This document shows, one piece after another, positions 44,057 through 52,774 of a stretch of DNA of 64,000 nucleotides. A program made the translations under genes and the position numbers. Source of the DNA: Candidatus Bathyarchaeota archaeon (GTDB taxonomy: Archaea > Thermoproteota > Bathyarchaeia > TCS64); assembly GCA_030739585.1 (NCBI GenBank), contig JASLYX010000002.1:186001-250000 (forward strand), given 5' to 3'. Positions within the stretch are counted from its first letter, which is position 1. Every line of letters starts with the position of its first letter. A model generated the notes under the pieces. The model was not told where the DNA came from and did no database searches. It saw nothing but the letters and a program-made list of their open reading frames with translations.

Positions 44057-44557
44057 ATGCGTTGTGAAGTCTGCGGAGACGAGATCAGGGGACAACCCCA
44101 AAGGAGGGTCATCGAGGGTGGAAGACTCACTGTCTGCGGCCGATGCGCCGGCTTCGGATCAAGTGAGTGGTCTCCTAACATGCCTTCCCGGAGGAGAAGG
44201 GGCGGATCACCGCCGCCCCCGAGGCGCCCTAGAAGTGAGGTGGAGGCTACCGAGGGACTAGAGCTCATTATAGACTACGGGGTGACGATCAGAAAGGCCA
44301 GGCAGAAGAAAAGATTGAATATTGAGGACTTTTCGCGGATGATTAGGGAGAAAGAGTCCGTAATCAAAAAACTCGAGCAGGAGTCCCTAAACCCGGATCG
44401 AAAGCTCATCAAGAAGCTAGAGAACGCCCTTAACATCAAACTTCTGGAGGCCTCAACACCCACTGCTGTGCCGGTGGCCAGGAGGGTATCCAGCGGGAGG
44501 ACCCTGGGGGACCTCTGGAAGCAGAGTCAAGCCGAGGAAGATGAAGACGAAGACTAA
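44057..44557 (+). CDS. Multiprotein bridging factor 1 (MBF1)-type transcription factor
   Basis: A 166-residue protein with an N-terminal zinc ribbon (CEVCGDE and CGRCAGFG, residues 3-36), a basic linker and a Cro/C1-type helix-turn-helix (about residues 75-135: IRKARQKKRLNIEDFSRMIREKESVIKKLEQ). The C-terminus ends in an acidic tail. MBF1 proteins link DNA-bound regulators to the basal machinery and, in archaea, also associate with ribosomes. It heads a compact cluster with AK6, a zinc ribbon and Lsm. Confidence 0.9.
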   Translation: MRCEVCGDEIRGQPQRRVIEGGRLTVCGRCAGFGSSEWSPNMPSRRRRGGSPPPPRRPRSEVEATEGLELIIDYGVTIRKARQKKRLNIEDFSRMIREKESVIKKLEQESLNPDRKLIKKLENALNIKLLEASTPTAVPVARRVSSGRTLGDLWKQSQAEEDEDED

Positions 44558-44601
44558 CGGAGAGATCGTCTGAGCCTAATGCCTGTTTATGGTTGCCTGT
44601 A

Positions 44602-45180
44602 ATGAATGATCGGAGAGCTATAATCATCGCCGGTGTCCCGGGAGTAGGAAAAACCACCGTAGCTAGGGCTTTGGCGGAGAGGTTTGGATGGCAGAATATC
44701 GGCGTCTCAGAGCTCGTAGTCAGGGAGGGCTCTTTATTGGGCAAAGATGATCATAGGGACACAGACATCGTAGACCTCTCCAGACTTAATGAGATAATGG
44801 CTGAGGCGATCTCTGCATCGGATGGCCCCCTTATCATCGAGGGACACTATGCATATGACGTGGTCCCTAGTAGCCTCGTTTACTGCGCAATCGTGCTGAG
44901 GAGGGCTCCCTGGATCATAAAGGAAGAGCTCCAGGGGAGAGGCTACTCCGACGAGAAAACACACGAGAACGTTGAGGCCGAACTCCTGGACGTGCCCCTA
45001 GTCGAGGCTATAGACGCTCTAGGACCCGATTTGATATGCGAAGTGGACACAACCGGTAGGACCCCAGGGGAGACATTAGACGAGGTGATAGGAATCATCA
45101 AAGGGACAAGACTATGTCGATATAACCTTGTGGACTGGCTGGGGAGTCCTGAGGCTAGGGTGCTCCTGGGGGTTAAATAG
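44602..45180 (+). CDS. AK6/Fap7-type adenylate kinase
   Basis: About 192 residues from ATG 44602; a TTG at 44593 is an alternative. The P-loop reads AGVPGVGKTT, and the following GVSELVVREGSLLGKDDHRDTDIVD and IIEGHYAYDV are typical of AK6/Fap7 enzymes. LRRAPWIIKEELQGRGYSDEKTHENVEAE carries the lid and second nucleotide site. In eukaryotes Fap7 takes part in 18S rRNA maturation together with uS11, and archaeal homologues are thought to do likewise. It sits between MBF1 and a zinc-ribbon gene. Confidence 0.88.
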   Translation: MNDRRAIIIAGVPGVGKTTVARALAERFGWQNIGVSELVVREGSLLGKDDHRDTDIVDLSRLNEIMAEAISASDGPLIIEGHYAYDVVPSSLVYCAIVLRRAPWIIKEELQGRGYSDEKTHENVEAELLDVPLVEAIDALGPDLICEVDTTGRTPGETLDEVIGIIKGTRLCRYNLVDWLGSPEARVLLGVK

Positions 45181-45181
45181 A

Positions 45182-45370
45182 TTGTATGTAGTGGTGAGCT
45201 GTAAAAGATGTAACAACCTTCTACTAGGGGACACGCGGCACAGAACCCGGGCATGTCCCCATTGCGGCCTTAGGATGGTGCTTCGGGGACAGAAGGTGTT
45301 GGCGAGGACAGAGTTCTCCCAGGATGCGGTAGCGATGATCCAAGAGCTCAAGAAGAGGGACGTAAAATAA
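45182..45370 (+). CDS. DUF1922-type zinc-ribbon protein
   Basis: A 62-residue protein starting at TTG 45182, immediately after the AK6 stop; an open frame from 45128 overlaps AK6 and is not needed. It carries CKRC and CPHC pairs around LLLGDTRHRTRA (residues 8-28) and a helical C-terminus (KVLARTEFSQDAVAMIQELKKRD). This matches a conserved small archaeal zinc-ribbon family of unknown function, often found with translation and RNA-processing genes, as here. Confidence 0.75.
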   Translation: MYVVVSCKRCNNLLLGDTRHRTRACPHCGLRMVLRGQKVLARTEFSQDAVAMIQELKKRDVK

Positions 45371-45423
45371 TCTTAGACGACCCTCCACCTTGGTATATAT
45401 TACACAATTCCAGACTTTGTCAT

Positions 45424-45433
45424 TTTTATAGGA
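45424..45433 (+). promoter_or_regulatory. TATA box of the Lsm gene
   Basis: TTTTTATAGG about 35-44 bases before the ATG at 45468, followed by the ribosome-binding site CTGGAGGT at 45452-45459. Confidence 0.5.
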
Positions 45434-45467
45434 CGACGTAGTATTCTCTCCTCTGGAGGTTTACAAA

Positions 45468-45890
45468 ATGGCCACTGTAGCCAGCAGGAAATTCTTCGAC
45501 GAGCTTGGACTCCTGGTAGATAAGGCCGTCAAAGTTGAGATCAACGATGGTAACGCCTATGAAGGGGTCCTCTTGGGGTACGACGGAGGGTCCCTTGGCG
45601 TTGTCCTAGGCGACGTGACCGGGGATCAGGGGACAAAAATCCACAGGATCTTTGTCTACGGGTCCACTATCACTAAGATATCTGCCTTGGATCGACCCTT
45701 TAATCTAGACGGGCTCGCAGCGAGACTCGATAGGGTCTTCCCCAAGATGACTCGAATCTTCTATGACGCTGGGGTCATCGTCGTCATGGACAAGATCAGG
45801 GTTAACGAGTCTGGGGTGATCGAGGGGAGCGGTCCCTCTGCGGACAGGGTCCGCGACATCCATCAAAGGTTCGTTAATGAGGCATCCTAG
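45468..45890 (+). CDS. Sm-like archaeal protein with C-terminal extension (SmAP3 type)
   Basis: A 140-residue protein. The Sm fold occupies residues about 10-75, with VKVEINDGNAYEGVLLGYDGGSLGVVLGD as Sm motif 1 and IFVYGSTITKISAL as motif 2. The C-terminal half (residues 78-140) is an additional alpha/beta domain, as in SmAP3, unlike the short Lsm proteins. Sm-like proteins form rings that bind U-rich RNA. It has its own promoter and a strong Shine-Dalgarno sequence and lies next to tRNA-modification and translation genes. Confidence 0.85.
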   Translation: MATVASRKFFDELGLLVDKAVKVEINDGNAYEGVLLGYDGGSLGVVLGDVTGDQGTKIHRIFVYGSTITKISALDRPFNLDGLAARLDRVFPKMTRIFYDAGVIVVMDKIRVNESGVIEGSGPSADRVRDIHQRFVNEAS

Positions 45891-46002
45891 CGGAGTCTAA
45901 CTCTCTTCTTTTTATAGATCCACGCCAGCTGAGACTAGGAGCTGTCGCGAGAATCCGAGCACCAAGGTGAAATACAGGACCCCTGTTTAATCTCTGGGTG
46001 CC

Positions 46003-47625
46003 ATGTCTTTCGAGTTGCGCGACCGAGACCTAATGGGGCGTATCGGGAGGCTTAAGACCAGGAGGGGAATTGTAGAGACTCCTGCATTTATGCCGGTTGT
46101 AAACCCCGTGAAGCAAATAATACCTCCTCGGAGGATGCTTGAGAAGTTCGGCTGTGGGATCATCATCACCAACTCCTATATCATCATGAAAAACTTCGGT
46201 TGCGAGCCGGGACTCGACGTTCACCGTCTCATCGAGTACGACGGCATCGTCACTACTGACTCCGGGGCCTATCAGCTCCTCGTCTACGGGGAGGTAGAGA
46301 CCAATCCCAAGGAGATCATCAGGTTCCAGCAGGGAATTGGTTCTGACATCGCAGTAATACTGGATATTCCCACAGGCTGGGGAGAACCTAGGGAGCGGGT
46401 TGAGTACACAGTTCAAGAAACCCTCCGCAGGGCCCGAGAGGCGTTATCCCTAATTAAGGGAGATGATACCCTCTGGGTGGGACCTGTACAGGGAGGTGCC
46501 CACCTCGACCTTGTGGAGCGTTCCGCTCGAGAGATCGGGGCAATGCCCTTCCAGGTCCACGCCCTGGGGAGCCCCACTGAGGTAATGGAGAACTATCAGT
46601 TCTCAGTGCTTGTGGACATGATCATGGCGGCAAAGCTTAACCTCCCTGTCGACAGGCCCTTTCACCTCTTCGGGGCCGGCCATCCCATGATGTTTAGCCT
46701 CGCCGTTGCTCTGGGTTGCGATCTATTCGATTCTGCAGCCTACGCTCTCTACGCCAAAGCGGGGCGCTACTTGACCCCTTTAGGTACATTAAAGCTTAAG
46801 GACCTAAACTATCTTCCGTGCTGCTGCCCCGTTTGCAGCGGGACCAGCTCTCAAACGCTCAAGAGGATGATCAAGGGTGAGCGGGAGAGGCTCCTCTCAG
46901 AGCACAACCTGTGGGTCACCATGGCGGAGATGAGGAGGGTGAAGCAAAACATAGTGGAAGGGACTCTTTGGGATCTCGTGGAGGCAAGGAGTCGCGCTCA
47001 TCCTGCCATGGCCTCCGCCCTAAAGAGGCTACACATCTATAGGAAGAAGATAGAGGAGCGGAGCCCCGGGTACAAGGGACGGGGCGCATTTTATTTCAGC
47101 TACGATAGTACTGCCCGGCCTGATGTGACCCGTCACGTATGGAGGCTGAGAAGGAGCCATAGCCCCTCTGAGACCGAGAAGACCCTCCTCCTAGCCAGCG
47201 CACCCAGCTGGAGACCCTACTCTAAGTCCAATGGGTTCCAGGCGCTTAAGAAAGACCTCGATAATAACCTCGGTGAGGCCATTGAGAGGCTCCAGATCTC
47301 TTTCTTCGCAGCCCCCTACGGGGTCGTCCCGCTGGAACTCGCCGAGACTTATCCCCTCAGCCAGAGCGAGATAACAGAGCCATTTGACAGGGAGACCATT
47401 GATTTCACAGCGGAGATCGCTGTCTCTTACGTCTTAGAGAGCGGATTCCCTGAGGTTCTGCTTCTCGTGGGGGAGGGGGACCTAGACTTTACCGTTCAGA
47501 AAAGGTTCACGGAGCTCGGTGAGGATTCAGAGAGAGGCATCCATATACTCTTGGCTGATGGGCTATGGAGCAATGAGACCCGGGGGAGGGTCGTCGCCGC
47601 CTTGAAGAGTGTCCTCGGTGTCTAA
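46003..47625 (+). CDS. tgtA: Archaeosine tRNA-guanine transglycosylase, catalytic subunit
   Basis: A 540-residue protein that exchanges guanine-15 of tRNA for preQ0. The TIM-barrel core is residues about 1-330, with TDSGAYQLLVYG (nucleophile region), DIPTGWG and VQGGAHLDL. The zinc site reads CCCPVCSG with a later His. The remaining 200 residues correspond to the C1/DUF5591-like part. The C2 and PUA domains that normally end the protein are missing; they are encoded separately at 43521-43991. The start ATG at 46003 aligns with relatives. Confidence 0.88.
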   Translation: MSFELRDRDLMGRIGRLKTRRGIVETPAFMPVVNPVKQIIPPRRMLEKFGCGIIITNSYIIMKNFGCEPGLDVHRLIEYDGIVTTDSGAYQLLVYGEVETNPKEIIRFQQGIGSDIAVILDIPTGWGEPRERVEYTVQETLRRAREALSLIKGDDTLWVGPVQGGAHLDLVERSAREIGAMPFQVHALGSPTEVMENYQFSVLVDMIMAAKLNLPVDRPFHLFGAGHPMMFSLAVALGCDLFDSAAYALYAKAGRYLTPLGTLKLKDLNYLPCCCPVCSGTSSQTLKRMIKGERERLLSEHNLWVTMAEMRRVKQNIVEGTLWDLVEARSRAHPAMASALKRLHIYRKKIEERSPGYKGRGAFYFSYDSTARPDVTRHVWRLRRSHSPSETEKTLLLASAPSWRPYSKSNGFQALKKDLDNNLGEAIERLQISFFAAPYGVVPLELAETYPLSQSEITEPFDRETIDFTAEIAVSYVLESGFPEVLLLVGEGDLDFTVQKRFTELGEDSERGIHILLADGLWSNETRGRVVAALKSVLGV

Positions 47626-48944
47626 ATGCATTTAGCATCCGCGAGCTTAAGGACCTCATCAATAACGGCTACGCCCTCATCTATCTCCTCTTCAGTGACT
47701 ATAAGGGGCGGGCTGAAGATCATGGTATTGAGTATGGTGAAAAAATAGACTCCTCTCTTGAGGGCCTCACCGGCCATCTTTCCGAGCATAGTGGTCTCAA
47801 AGCGCTGCTTTCTAGTGGCGAAGGGCTCCTTGGTCTCTCTGTTCTTGACGGGCTCGATGCCCCAGAACAATCCTTTTCCCCTGACCTCCCCCACAGACGG
47901 ATGAGAATCTTGGAGCTCACCGAGGCGCTTCCCGAGGTACCTCCCCATCTTCTTGGTTCGTGAGACTAGGTCGAGGCGCTGGTACTCTTCGACGGCGGCG
48001 AGCCCGGCGGCACATCCTATGGGATGGTTAGCGTAGGTCTGCCCGTGACAAAAGAGGTTGTCATCCTCGAAATAGTCTGCTATAGGTTTTCGTACCATTG
48101 TAGCGCTGAAGGGGACATAAGCCGATGTGAGCCCCTTTGCCATGGTGATTATGTCTGGAACGACGTCCCAGTGGTTAACGCAGAACCACTCCCCGGTCCT
48201 GCCAAATCCTGTCATAACCTCGTCGGCGACCAGCAGCGTGCCTGTCTCGGTGCAGATCTCCCGGAGTCTGGGCATGTAGTCGTCAGGGGGCACCAAGATG
48301 CCGTTGCTCCCAACTATTGGCTCTATAAAGAGAGCGGCGACGTTACCTGCCCCCTCCATCTCGATTATATCTCCAATATATTCAGCGCACTGGACCCCGC
48401 ATCCCGGGTGCTCCAGACCAAAGGGGCATCGGTAGCAGTAAACATCGGGAGCGTGGACCGTCCCGGGGATGACTGGGGCGTAGAGGCGCCGGGGGTCTCC
48501 AGTGAGACTGATTGCCCCGCTTGTAGCGCCATGGTAGCTCCTAAAGCGGGCAATGAGCTTTGGAGCTCTCGTATAGAAGCGGGCGATCTTCATAGCCGCC
48601 TCGTTTGCCTCAGCGCCTCCTAGAGAGAAGTAGCTCTTGCAGATATCCCCTGGGGCCACCTCGGCTAGCTTTCGTGCCAGCTTTGCAGCCGCTGGGGTTG
48701 TGAATCCCGGGGCGATGTATGATAACTTTGCCCCCTGGGCCGCTATCGCCTTCTTGACGGCCTTGTTGCTGTGTCCTAGGTTGGAGCAGACGAGTTGGCT
48801 TGAGAAATCGAGATAGGTCATCCCAGTCGAGTCTGTGAATCGTGAGCCCTCAGCTTTCACAATGACCTTTGGGTTCCATGTTTTCTGGTACTTCCAGGTG
48901 CCAAAAAGGTACTCCCGGGTCACCTTCGAGTAGTTTTCACACAT
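47622..48944 (-). CDS. Class III (omega) aminotransferase
   Basis: A 440-residue PLP enzyme. The PLP lysine lies in TMAKGLTSAYVPFSA (near residue 255), preceded by LLVADEVMTGFGRTG; YHGATSGAISLTG near 138 binds the cofactor phosphate. Members act on 4-aminobutyrate, beta-alanine, taurine or similar omega-amines. An insert with several cysteines (CYRCPFGLEHPGCGVQCAEY, near 165-185) is unusual but shared by some taurine- and beta-alanine-type members. It overlaps the end of tgtA by four bases on the opposite strand. Its neighbour comDE would make sulfoacetaldehyde or phosphonoacetaldehyde, a possible amino acceptor. Confidence 0.85.
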   Translation of the reverse strand: MCENYSKVTREYLFGTWKYQKTWNPKVIVKAEGSRFTDSTGMTYLDFSSQLVCSNLGHSNKAVKKAIAAQGAKLSYIAPGFTTPAAAKLARKLAEVAPGDICKSYFSLGGAEANEAAMKIARFYTRAPKLIARFRSYHGATSGAISLTGDPRRLYAPVIPGTVHAPDVYCYRCPFGLEHPGCGVQCAEYIGDIIEMEGAGNVAALFIEPIVGSNGILVPPDDYMPRLREICTETGTLLVADEVMTGFGRTGEWFCVNHWDVVPDIITMAKGLTSAYVPFSATMVRKPIADYFEDDNLFCHGQTYANHPIGCAAGLAAVEEYQRLDLVSRTKKMGRYLGKRLGELQDSHPSVGEVRGKGLFWGIEPVKNRETKEPFATRKQRFETTMLGKMAGEALKRGVYFFTILNTMIFSPPLIVTEEEIDEGVAVIDEVLKLADAKCI

Positions 48945-49387
48945 AATAGTGAACTCCTAGATATGGATAGACGATTCTTTGGATAAGCGTTGGCACCAAG
49001 ATGATTCTTAAGCATGAGACATGTGAAGTTTTCCCCACCGCACGCGAAGGCCCCAATCACGTACGCCACCACCGTCATTTCTTAACCCTAACATGAGGAT
49101 GATTTTTCTTGAGGCTCACTCATACGGCATTTTAGGGAGTGACAAAATCTGAGGCGAACATTTCCCGTCCCATGATCTTTACGACTTAGTCGTTTCTGAT
49201 CGTCTTCTTGCTAACCCCTTGAACTTATTACTAGTTTCAGCTCATTAGGTGGGGAATAGCGTTCAGCTTGTTTTCCGATATGAGACGATCTTATATTTCT
49301 GTATTCAAGAACAACTTCCTGAGAATCAGTCCTCCCCTTTCACAACATAGAGGCCCAATCTGGAAAGAAAGACCAGAAAGGTGAATC
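48945..49387. other. Intergenic stretch, no gene seen
   Basis: About 440 bases between the aminotransferase and the regulator, both on the minus strand. It presumably contains the aminotransferase promoter. No coherent frame or repeat was recognised. Confidence 0.45.
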
Positions 49388-49894
49388 TCAGATCTTCTCC
49401 ACTAGCTTGACTATAGCATCCAACATCAGCCCTTCATCAAACCTGAACGATGTGATGGGTATGTTCACGACTCTCTCCAGAGTGGTCGCTGCTATCGGGC
49501 CACATATTATTCCCTTTACTCCCTCCTTCTCGGCCCTTACCCCCTGGATGATTGACTCTTCAATAGTGGTAGCCGGAAACTCCTTAATCTTAACGGACCC
49601 CCCATCGATTTCGATGGTTCTCCCAATTGTATCAAGGGCGGTCCTCGTCGTGATGATGCCCACCACGTTCTCTTCGTTGACCCCCTCCAGGCGCCTGACG
49701 CCTTGGATTATCTGCCTCAAAGTGGACCTCCGAAAATCTTTATTTTCATCTGAAACGATCTTGTACAGAGTGCTAGCCGGGATCTCCGCTTCCTCAGAAA
49801 AATCTCTGATGCTCATACCTAGGGCGTTCAGGGTCTTCCTTAATAGCTCGCCGAAACCGTCGGTGACACAGTTCATTAATAGTTCGGACCACAT
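49388..49894 (-). CDS. HTH regulator with PrpR-like sensor domain, divergent from comDE
   Basis: A 168-residue protein. Residues about 15-70 form a Cro/C1-type helix-turn-helix (FGELLRKTLNALGMSIRDFSEEAEIPASTLYKIV). The rest is an alpha/beta domain (IDGGSVKIKEFPATTIEESIIQGVRAEKEGVKGIICGPIAATTLERVVNIPITSF) that resembles PrpR-type ligand-sensing domains. Methanogens carry similar regulators beside comDE. It diverges from comD across 139 bases that contain three copies of an AAGGATAA-type motif, so autoregulation together with comDE is likely. Confidence 0.72.
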   Translation of the reverse strand: MWSELLMNCVTDGFGELLRKTLNALGMSIRDFSEEAEIPASTLYKIVSDENKDFRRSTLRQIIQGVRRLEGVNEENVVGIITTRTALDTIGRTIEIDGGSVKIKEFPATTIEESIIQGVRAEKEGVKGIICGPIAATTLERVVNIPITSFRFDEGLMLDAIVKLVEKI

Positions 49895-49902
49895 AGTCTA
49901 CT

Positions 49903-49964
49903 AAAAGGATAAATTAGTATAATAAGTTTCCTTATCCTATTCATTTTCTATTTTAAAAGGATAA
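49903..49964. promoter_or_regulatory. Repeated AAAAGGATAA operator candidate
   Basis: AAAAGGATAA occurs at 49903-49912 and again at 49955-49964, exactly 52 bases apart, with an inverted TTATCCT at 49932-49938 between them. The three sites lie between the regulator and comD and overlap likely TATA elements, as expected for a repressor binding site. Confidence 0.5.
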
Positions 49965-50033
49965 TATATATTAAGGAGTTATGAGGTCTTATATTATTGG
50001 ATAAACGCCAGTATCTCCTATTATGGGGGTTAG

Positions 50034-50612
50034 ATGAGAGTCATGGAAATCAACAACGTAGTGTACATGGTAGCCAAAGAGGAACATCAATACAAACTAA
50101 CCGACACTCAGAACCTTCCAATAGCACATCATGTGGTGGGAACACAAATAATCTCATTTCTAAAAGATAATGGATTCGATTTTGGAGTCACCTTTCCCTC
50201 GGGCAAGCTCAATAACCTCCTTGAGATGATTGAGGACGACGAAGAGATTTTCACAGTTCCTGTCACCAGAGAGGAGGAGGGCGTTGGGGTTTGTGCTGGT
50301 GCCTACCTGGCAGGGAAGAAGCCGTTCATGCTCATCCAGAGCTCGGGCCTGGGTAATTCATTTAACGCCATCGCCTCGCTCCTTAAGACCTATAGGATAC
50401 CCGTCCTCATCCTCGCAGAGCATAGGGGAATATATAACGAGACGATCTCTGCCCAAGTTCCTCTTGGAGAGGCTCTCCCTGGGATGCTGGATGCTATGAA
50501 TATACCATTCATCATGGTCCGCTCTCAGTTGGACTCTCTGGAGGAGTTCTCAGCCGACAACTTCAGAAATGGGGAACCCCACGTCGTGCTCCTATCCCCT
50601 GAGTTGTTCTAA
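50034..50612 (+). CDS. comD: Sulfopyruvate (or phosphonopyruvate) decarboxylase, alpha subunit
   Basis: A 192-residue protein corresponding to the pyrimidine-binding domain of a thiamine diphosphate decarboxylase. The glutamate that activates the cofactor lies in VTREEEGVGVCAGAYLAGKKP, and SSGLGNSFNAIASL follows. ComD and ComE together decarboxylate sulfopyruvate to sulfoacetaldehyde in coenzyme M synthesis; close relatives act on phosphonopyruvate. comABC are absent from the window, so which substrate is used is open. The subunits are encoded in order with one base between stop and start. Confidence 0.82.
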   Translation: MRVMEINNVVYMVAKEEHQYKLTDTQNLPIAHHVVGTQIISFLKDNGFDFGVTFPSGKLNNLLEMIEDDEEIFTVPVTREEEGVGVCAGAYLAGKKPFMLIQSSGLGNSFNAIASLLKTYRIPVLILAEHRGIYNETISAQVPLGEALPGMLDAMNIPFIMVRSQLDSLEEFSADNFRNGEPHVVLLSPELF

Positions 50613-50613
50613 G

Positions 50614-51171
50614 ATGATGCGGTGTCAGGCACTGAGGGTCATCATGGATCTTGTCGAGGACGAGTTGGTAGTCTCAAACCTGGGGGATCCTAGCAAGGAG
50701 CTATATCATACGAGAGACCGGCCAAAGAATTTCTACATGCTAGGCTCTATGGGACTCGCCTCATCCATTTCCCTCGGATTGGCCTTATCTCAGGACAGAA
50801 GGGTCGTTTGTCTCGATGGTGACGGCTCCATATTGATGAATATGGGCTCCCTTTCCACTATAGCAAACATAAAACCCAACAACCTGATCCTGATAGCCCT
50901 CGACAACGGAGCGTATGGAACTACAGGAAATCAAAACAGCTTCGCCGCGGGTTTAACGGACTTGGGAGAGGTAGCTAAAGCCTGTGGCTTTAATCGATGC
51001 ATTACTGCAGATAATGATACAGAGTTGACCAGGGCCTTCAAAGAATCTCTTGGGAGAGCCGAATTATGTTTGATTCACGCATCCATAGACCGGGACGACA
51101 CAAAGATGGATGAGATACCCCTTGACCCGGAATTGATCAAGAGACGTTTCATGAGTTCCATTTCTTCATGA
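50614..51171 (+). CDS. comE: Sulfopyruvate (or phosphonopyruvate) decarboxylase, beta subunit
   Basis: About 185 residues from ATG 50614, one base after the comD stop; an open frame from 50569 overlaps comD and is unlikely. The thiamine diphosphate/Mg motif reads GDGSILMNMGSLSTIANIKPNNLILIALDN (GDG at the start, N about 29 residues on). LGSMGLASSISLGLAL precedes it. Together with ComD it makes the complete active site. A second in-frame ATG at 50617 is an equally possible start. Confidence 0.82.
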   Translation: MMRCQALRVIMDLVEDELVVSNLGDPSKELYHTRDRPKNFYMLGSMGLASSISLGLALSQDRRVVCLDGDGSILMNMGSLSTIANIKPNNLILIALDNGAYGTTGNQNSFAAGLTDLGEVAKACGFNRCITADNDTELTRAFKESLGRAELCLIHASIDRDDTKMDEIPLDPELIKRRFMSSISS

Positions 51172-51278
51172 AAAGGTCTGTAATAGGATCATTTATTGAA
51201 AACCTTTCGAAGATGCTCTTCTGTCATATCCCAAGAGATATATCCAATTCTGTAGTTGTAGACTAGAGAACAGATAAA

Positions 51279-52106
51279 ATGGGATATGAAGTCATCATCC
51301 CCGCCAGAAATGAGGAAAAATATATCGAAAAGACACTTCTCGCGATAACCAAGCAAAGCATTAAGCCTGATCGAATCATTGTCGTAAATGATGGGTCCAG
51401 GGACCGGACATCAGAGATTTCCAATAAATACGCGGACGTAGTTGTTGACCTCCCTGATAGAGGATTTAGCGCGTTGGGGACCACCGAGATCCCTAAGGTT
51501 TTCAATAAAGGCCTAGAACGGGTGTCACCCAAATCAGAATATGTACTAATATGTGGGGGCGACGCTGTTATCCCCGAGAAATTCTTTGAGACCATCCGAA
51601 ACCATATGATCAAAGACCCTGCACTGGTGATAGCAAGCGGCAGGCTTGAAAGTAACCCAAGCTACGAAGGCGCCCCGCCAAGAGGCACGCGGGTGGTCAA
51701 GGCTGATTTCTGGATGAATGCAAACGGTCTTCGATACCCTGAGATTCTCGGTTGGGAGAGCTGGTTGGTTTTTAAAGCTCTCCAAATGGGAAAATCAGTC
51801 AAGCGTTTACCTAATCTGATAACCGAGGCCCAGAGATCCCCCTCATCAGGTAAAATAAAGACCGCTTGGAGTAAAGGTAAGGGTATGCGCCTACTAGGAT
51901 ATGATTGGAAATATACTCTAGCCCGTGCTGGGACATTTTTTATTGAGAAACCAAGTGCAGGAATTAAAATGATAGCCGGATACATATCTACAACAAACGA
52001 AAGGAGATCTGATGTCGCCGAATGGGTAGGTGACCATCAGAGGAGGAGGTTTTGGCGACGAGTCTATTTTCAAATTAAGTTATTTACTGAAAAACGAGGT
52101 CAATAG
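51279..52106 (+). CDS. Family 2 glycosyltransferase
   Basis: A 275-residue GT-A fold enzyme. The N-terminal motif IPARNEEKYIEKTL and IIVVNDGSRDRTSEI bind the nucleotide-sugar, and CGGDAVIPEKF near residue 90 provides the metal-binding acidic site. No membrane helix is present, so it should work at the inner face on a lipid or protein acceptor. It starts 107 bases after comE on the same strand. Downstream are a convergent PIG-L deacetylase and an ATP-grasp enzyme, which together suggest assembly of a modified sugar. Confidence 0.85.
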   Translation: MGYEVIIPARNEEKYIEKTLLAITKQSIKPDRIIVVNDGSRDRTSEISNKYADVVVDLPDRGFSALGTTEIPKVFNKGLERVSPKSEYVLICGGDAVIPEKFFETIRNHMIKDPALVIASGRLESNPSYEGAPPRGTRVVKADFWMNANGLRYPEILGWESWLVFKALQMGKSVKRLPNLITEAQRSPSSGKIKTAWSKGKGMRLLGYDWKYTLARAGTFFIEKPSAGIKMIAGYISTTNERRSDVAEWVGDHQRRRFWRRVYFQIKLFTEKRGQ

Positions 52107-52150
52107 CGATCAAAATAATATTGTAGTTTACGTATATTTTGACTGGGGAT

Positions 52151-52774
52151 TCAGCTCAAGACCAGCTTGATTACCTCAAAGGATTCTGCATATTTCTCCC
52201 CAATATGAAGGCCTTTCGCCCTAAGTAATCCATGTAGATATTCTCTATCAAAATATAGGCGGGTCTTTTGAGTGTCATAACATTTGAGGGCTTTAAGTTT
52301 TTTTTCGACGTGGGCCCCGTTAAGGGATATAAAACAATTTTCGTGAAATATGATGTTATTCCAAGGAAGTTCATATCCAAAGATGGTGCTATGCTTGAAA
52401 GCCCTCATCACTTCGTTCGTTACTGTTTGATGATCCTGATGTAGGTCCTGCGTGGAGGGCGTTAGTACTAAGTCGACTTGATGCTCCTTGTTATAGTCGA
52501 AAAGATACTGAAGGATCTCCTGACGTTTTTCAGGGAAACGTCTCCTGGGAAAATCTAAAATGAAATAGTCTTCAACACCTAATATTCCGAGACATTCTGC
52601 GCATTCTTCTTTTAGCTCTTTACGGGGGGCTGAGAGGGCGATATAACTTACGTTGGATCCCTCTTCGACGAATCGTCTTATAGTTCCTCCGGCTGCTAGT
52701 TCACCGTCATCTGTGTGAGGGCTTATGACCAAGATATTTTCGAAAAAATTGTTTCTCATAGGACCTCTCTCCAT
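52151..52774 (-). CDS. PIG-L family N-deacetylase
   Basis: A 207-residue zinc-dependent deacetylase. The metal-binding motif appears as SPHTDDGELAAGG near residues 15-27, with DLHQDHQTV near 110 supplying the second histidine group. PIG-L enzymes remove acetyl groups from N-acetylglucosamine-type sugars, as in mycothiol, bacillithiol and GPI pathways. Its start lies inside the end of the ATP-grasp gene (19-base overlap), so the two are co-expressed. Confidence 0.83.
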   Translation of the reverse strand: MERGPMRNNFFENILVISPHTDDGELAAGGTIRRFVEEGSNVSYIALSAPRKELKEECAECLGILGVEDYFILDFPRRRFPEKRQEILQYLFDYNKEHQVDLVLTPSTQDLHQDHQTVTNEVMRAFKHSTIFGYELPWNNIIFHENCFISLNGAHVEKKLKALKCYDTQKTRLYFDREYLHGLLRAKGLHIGEKYAESFEVIKLVLS

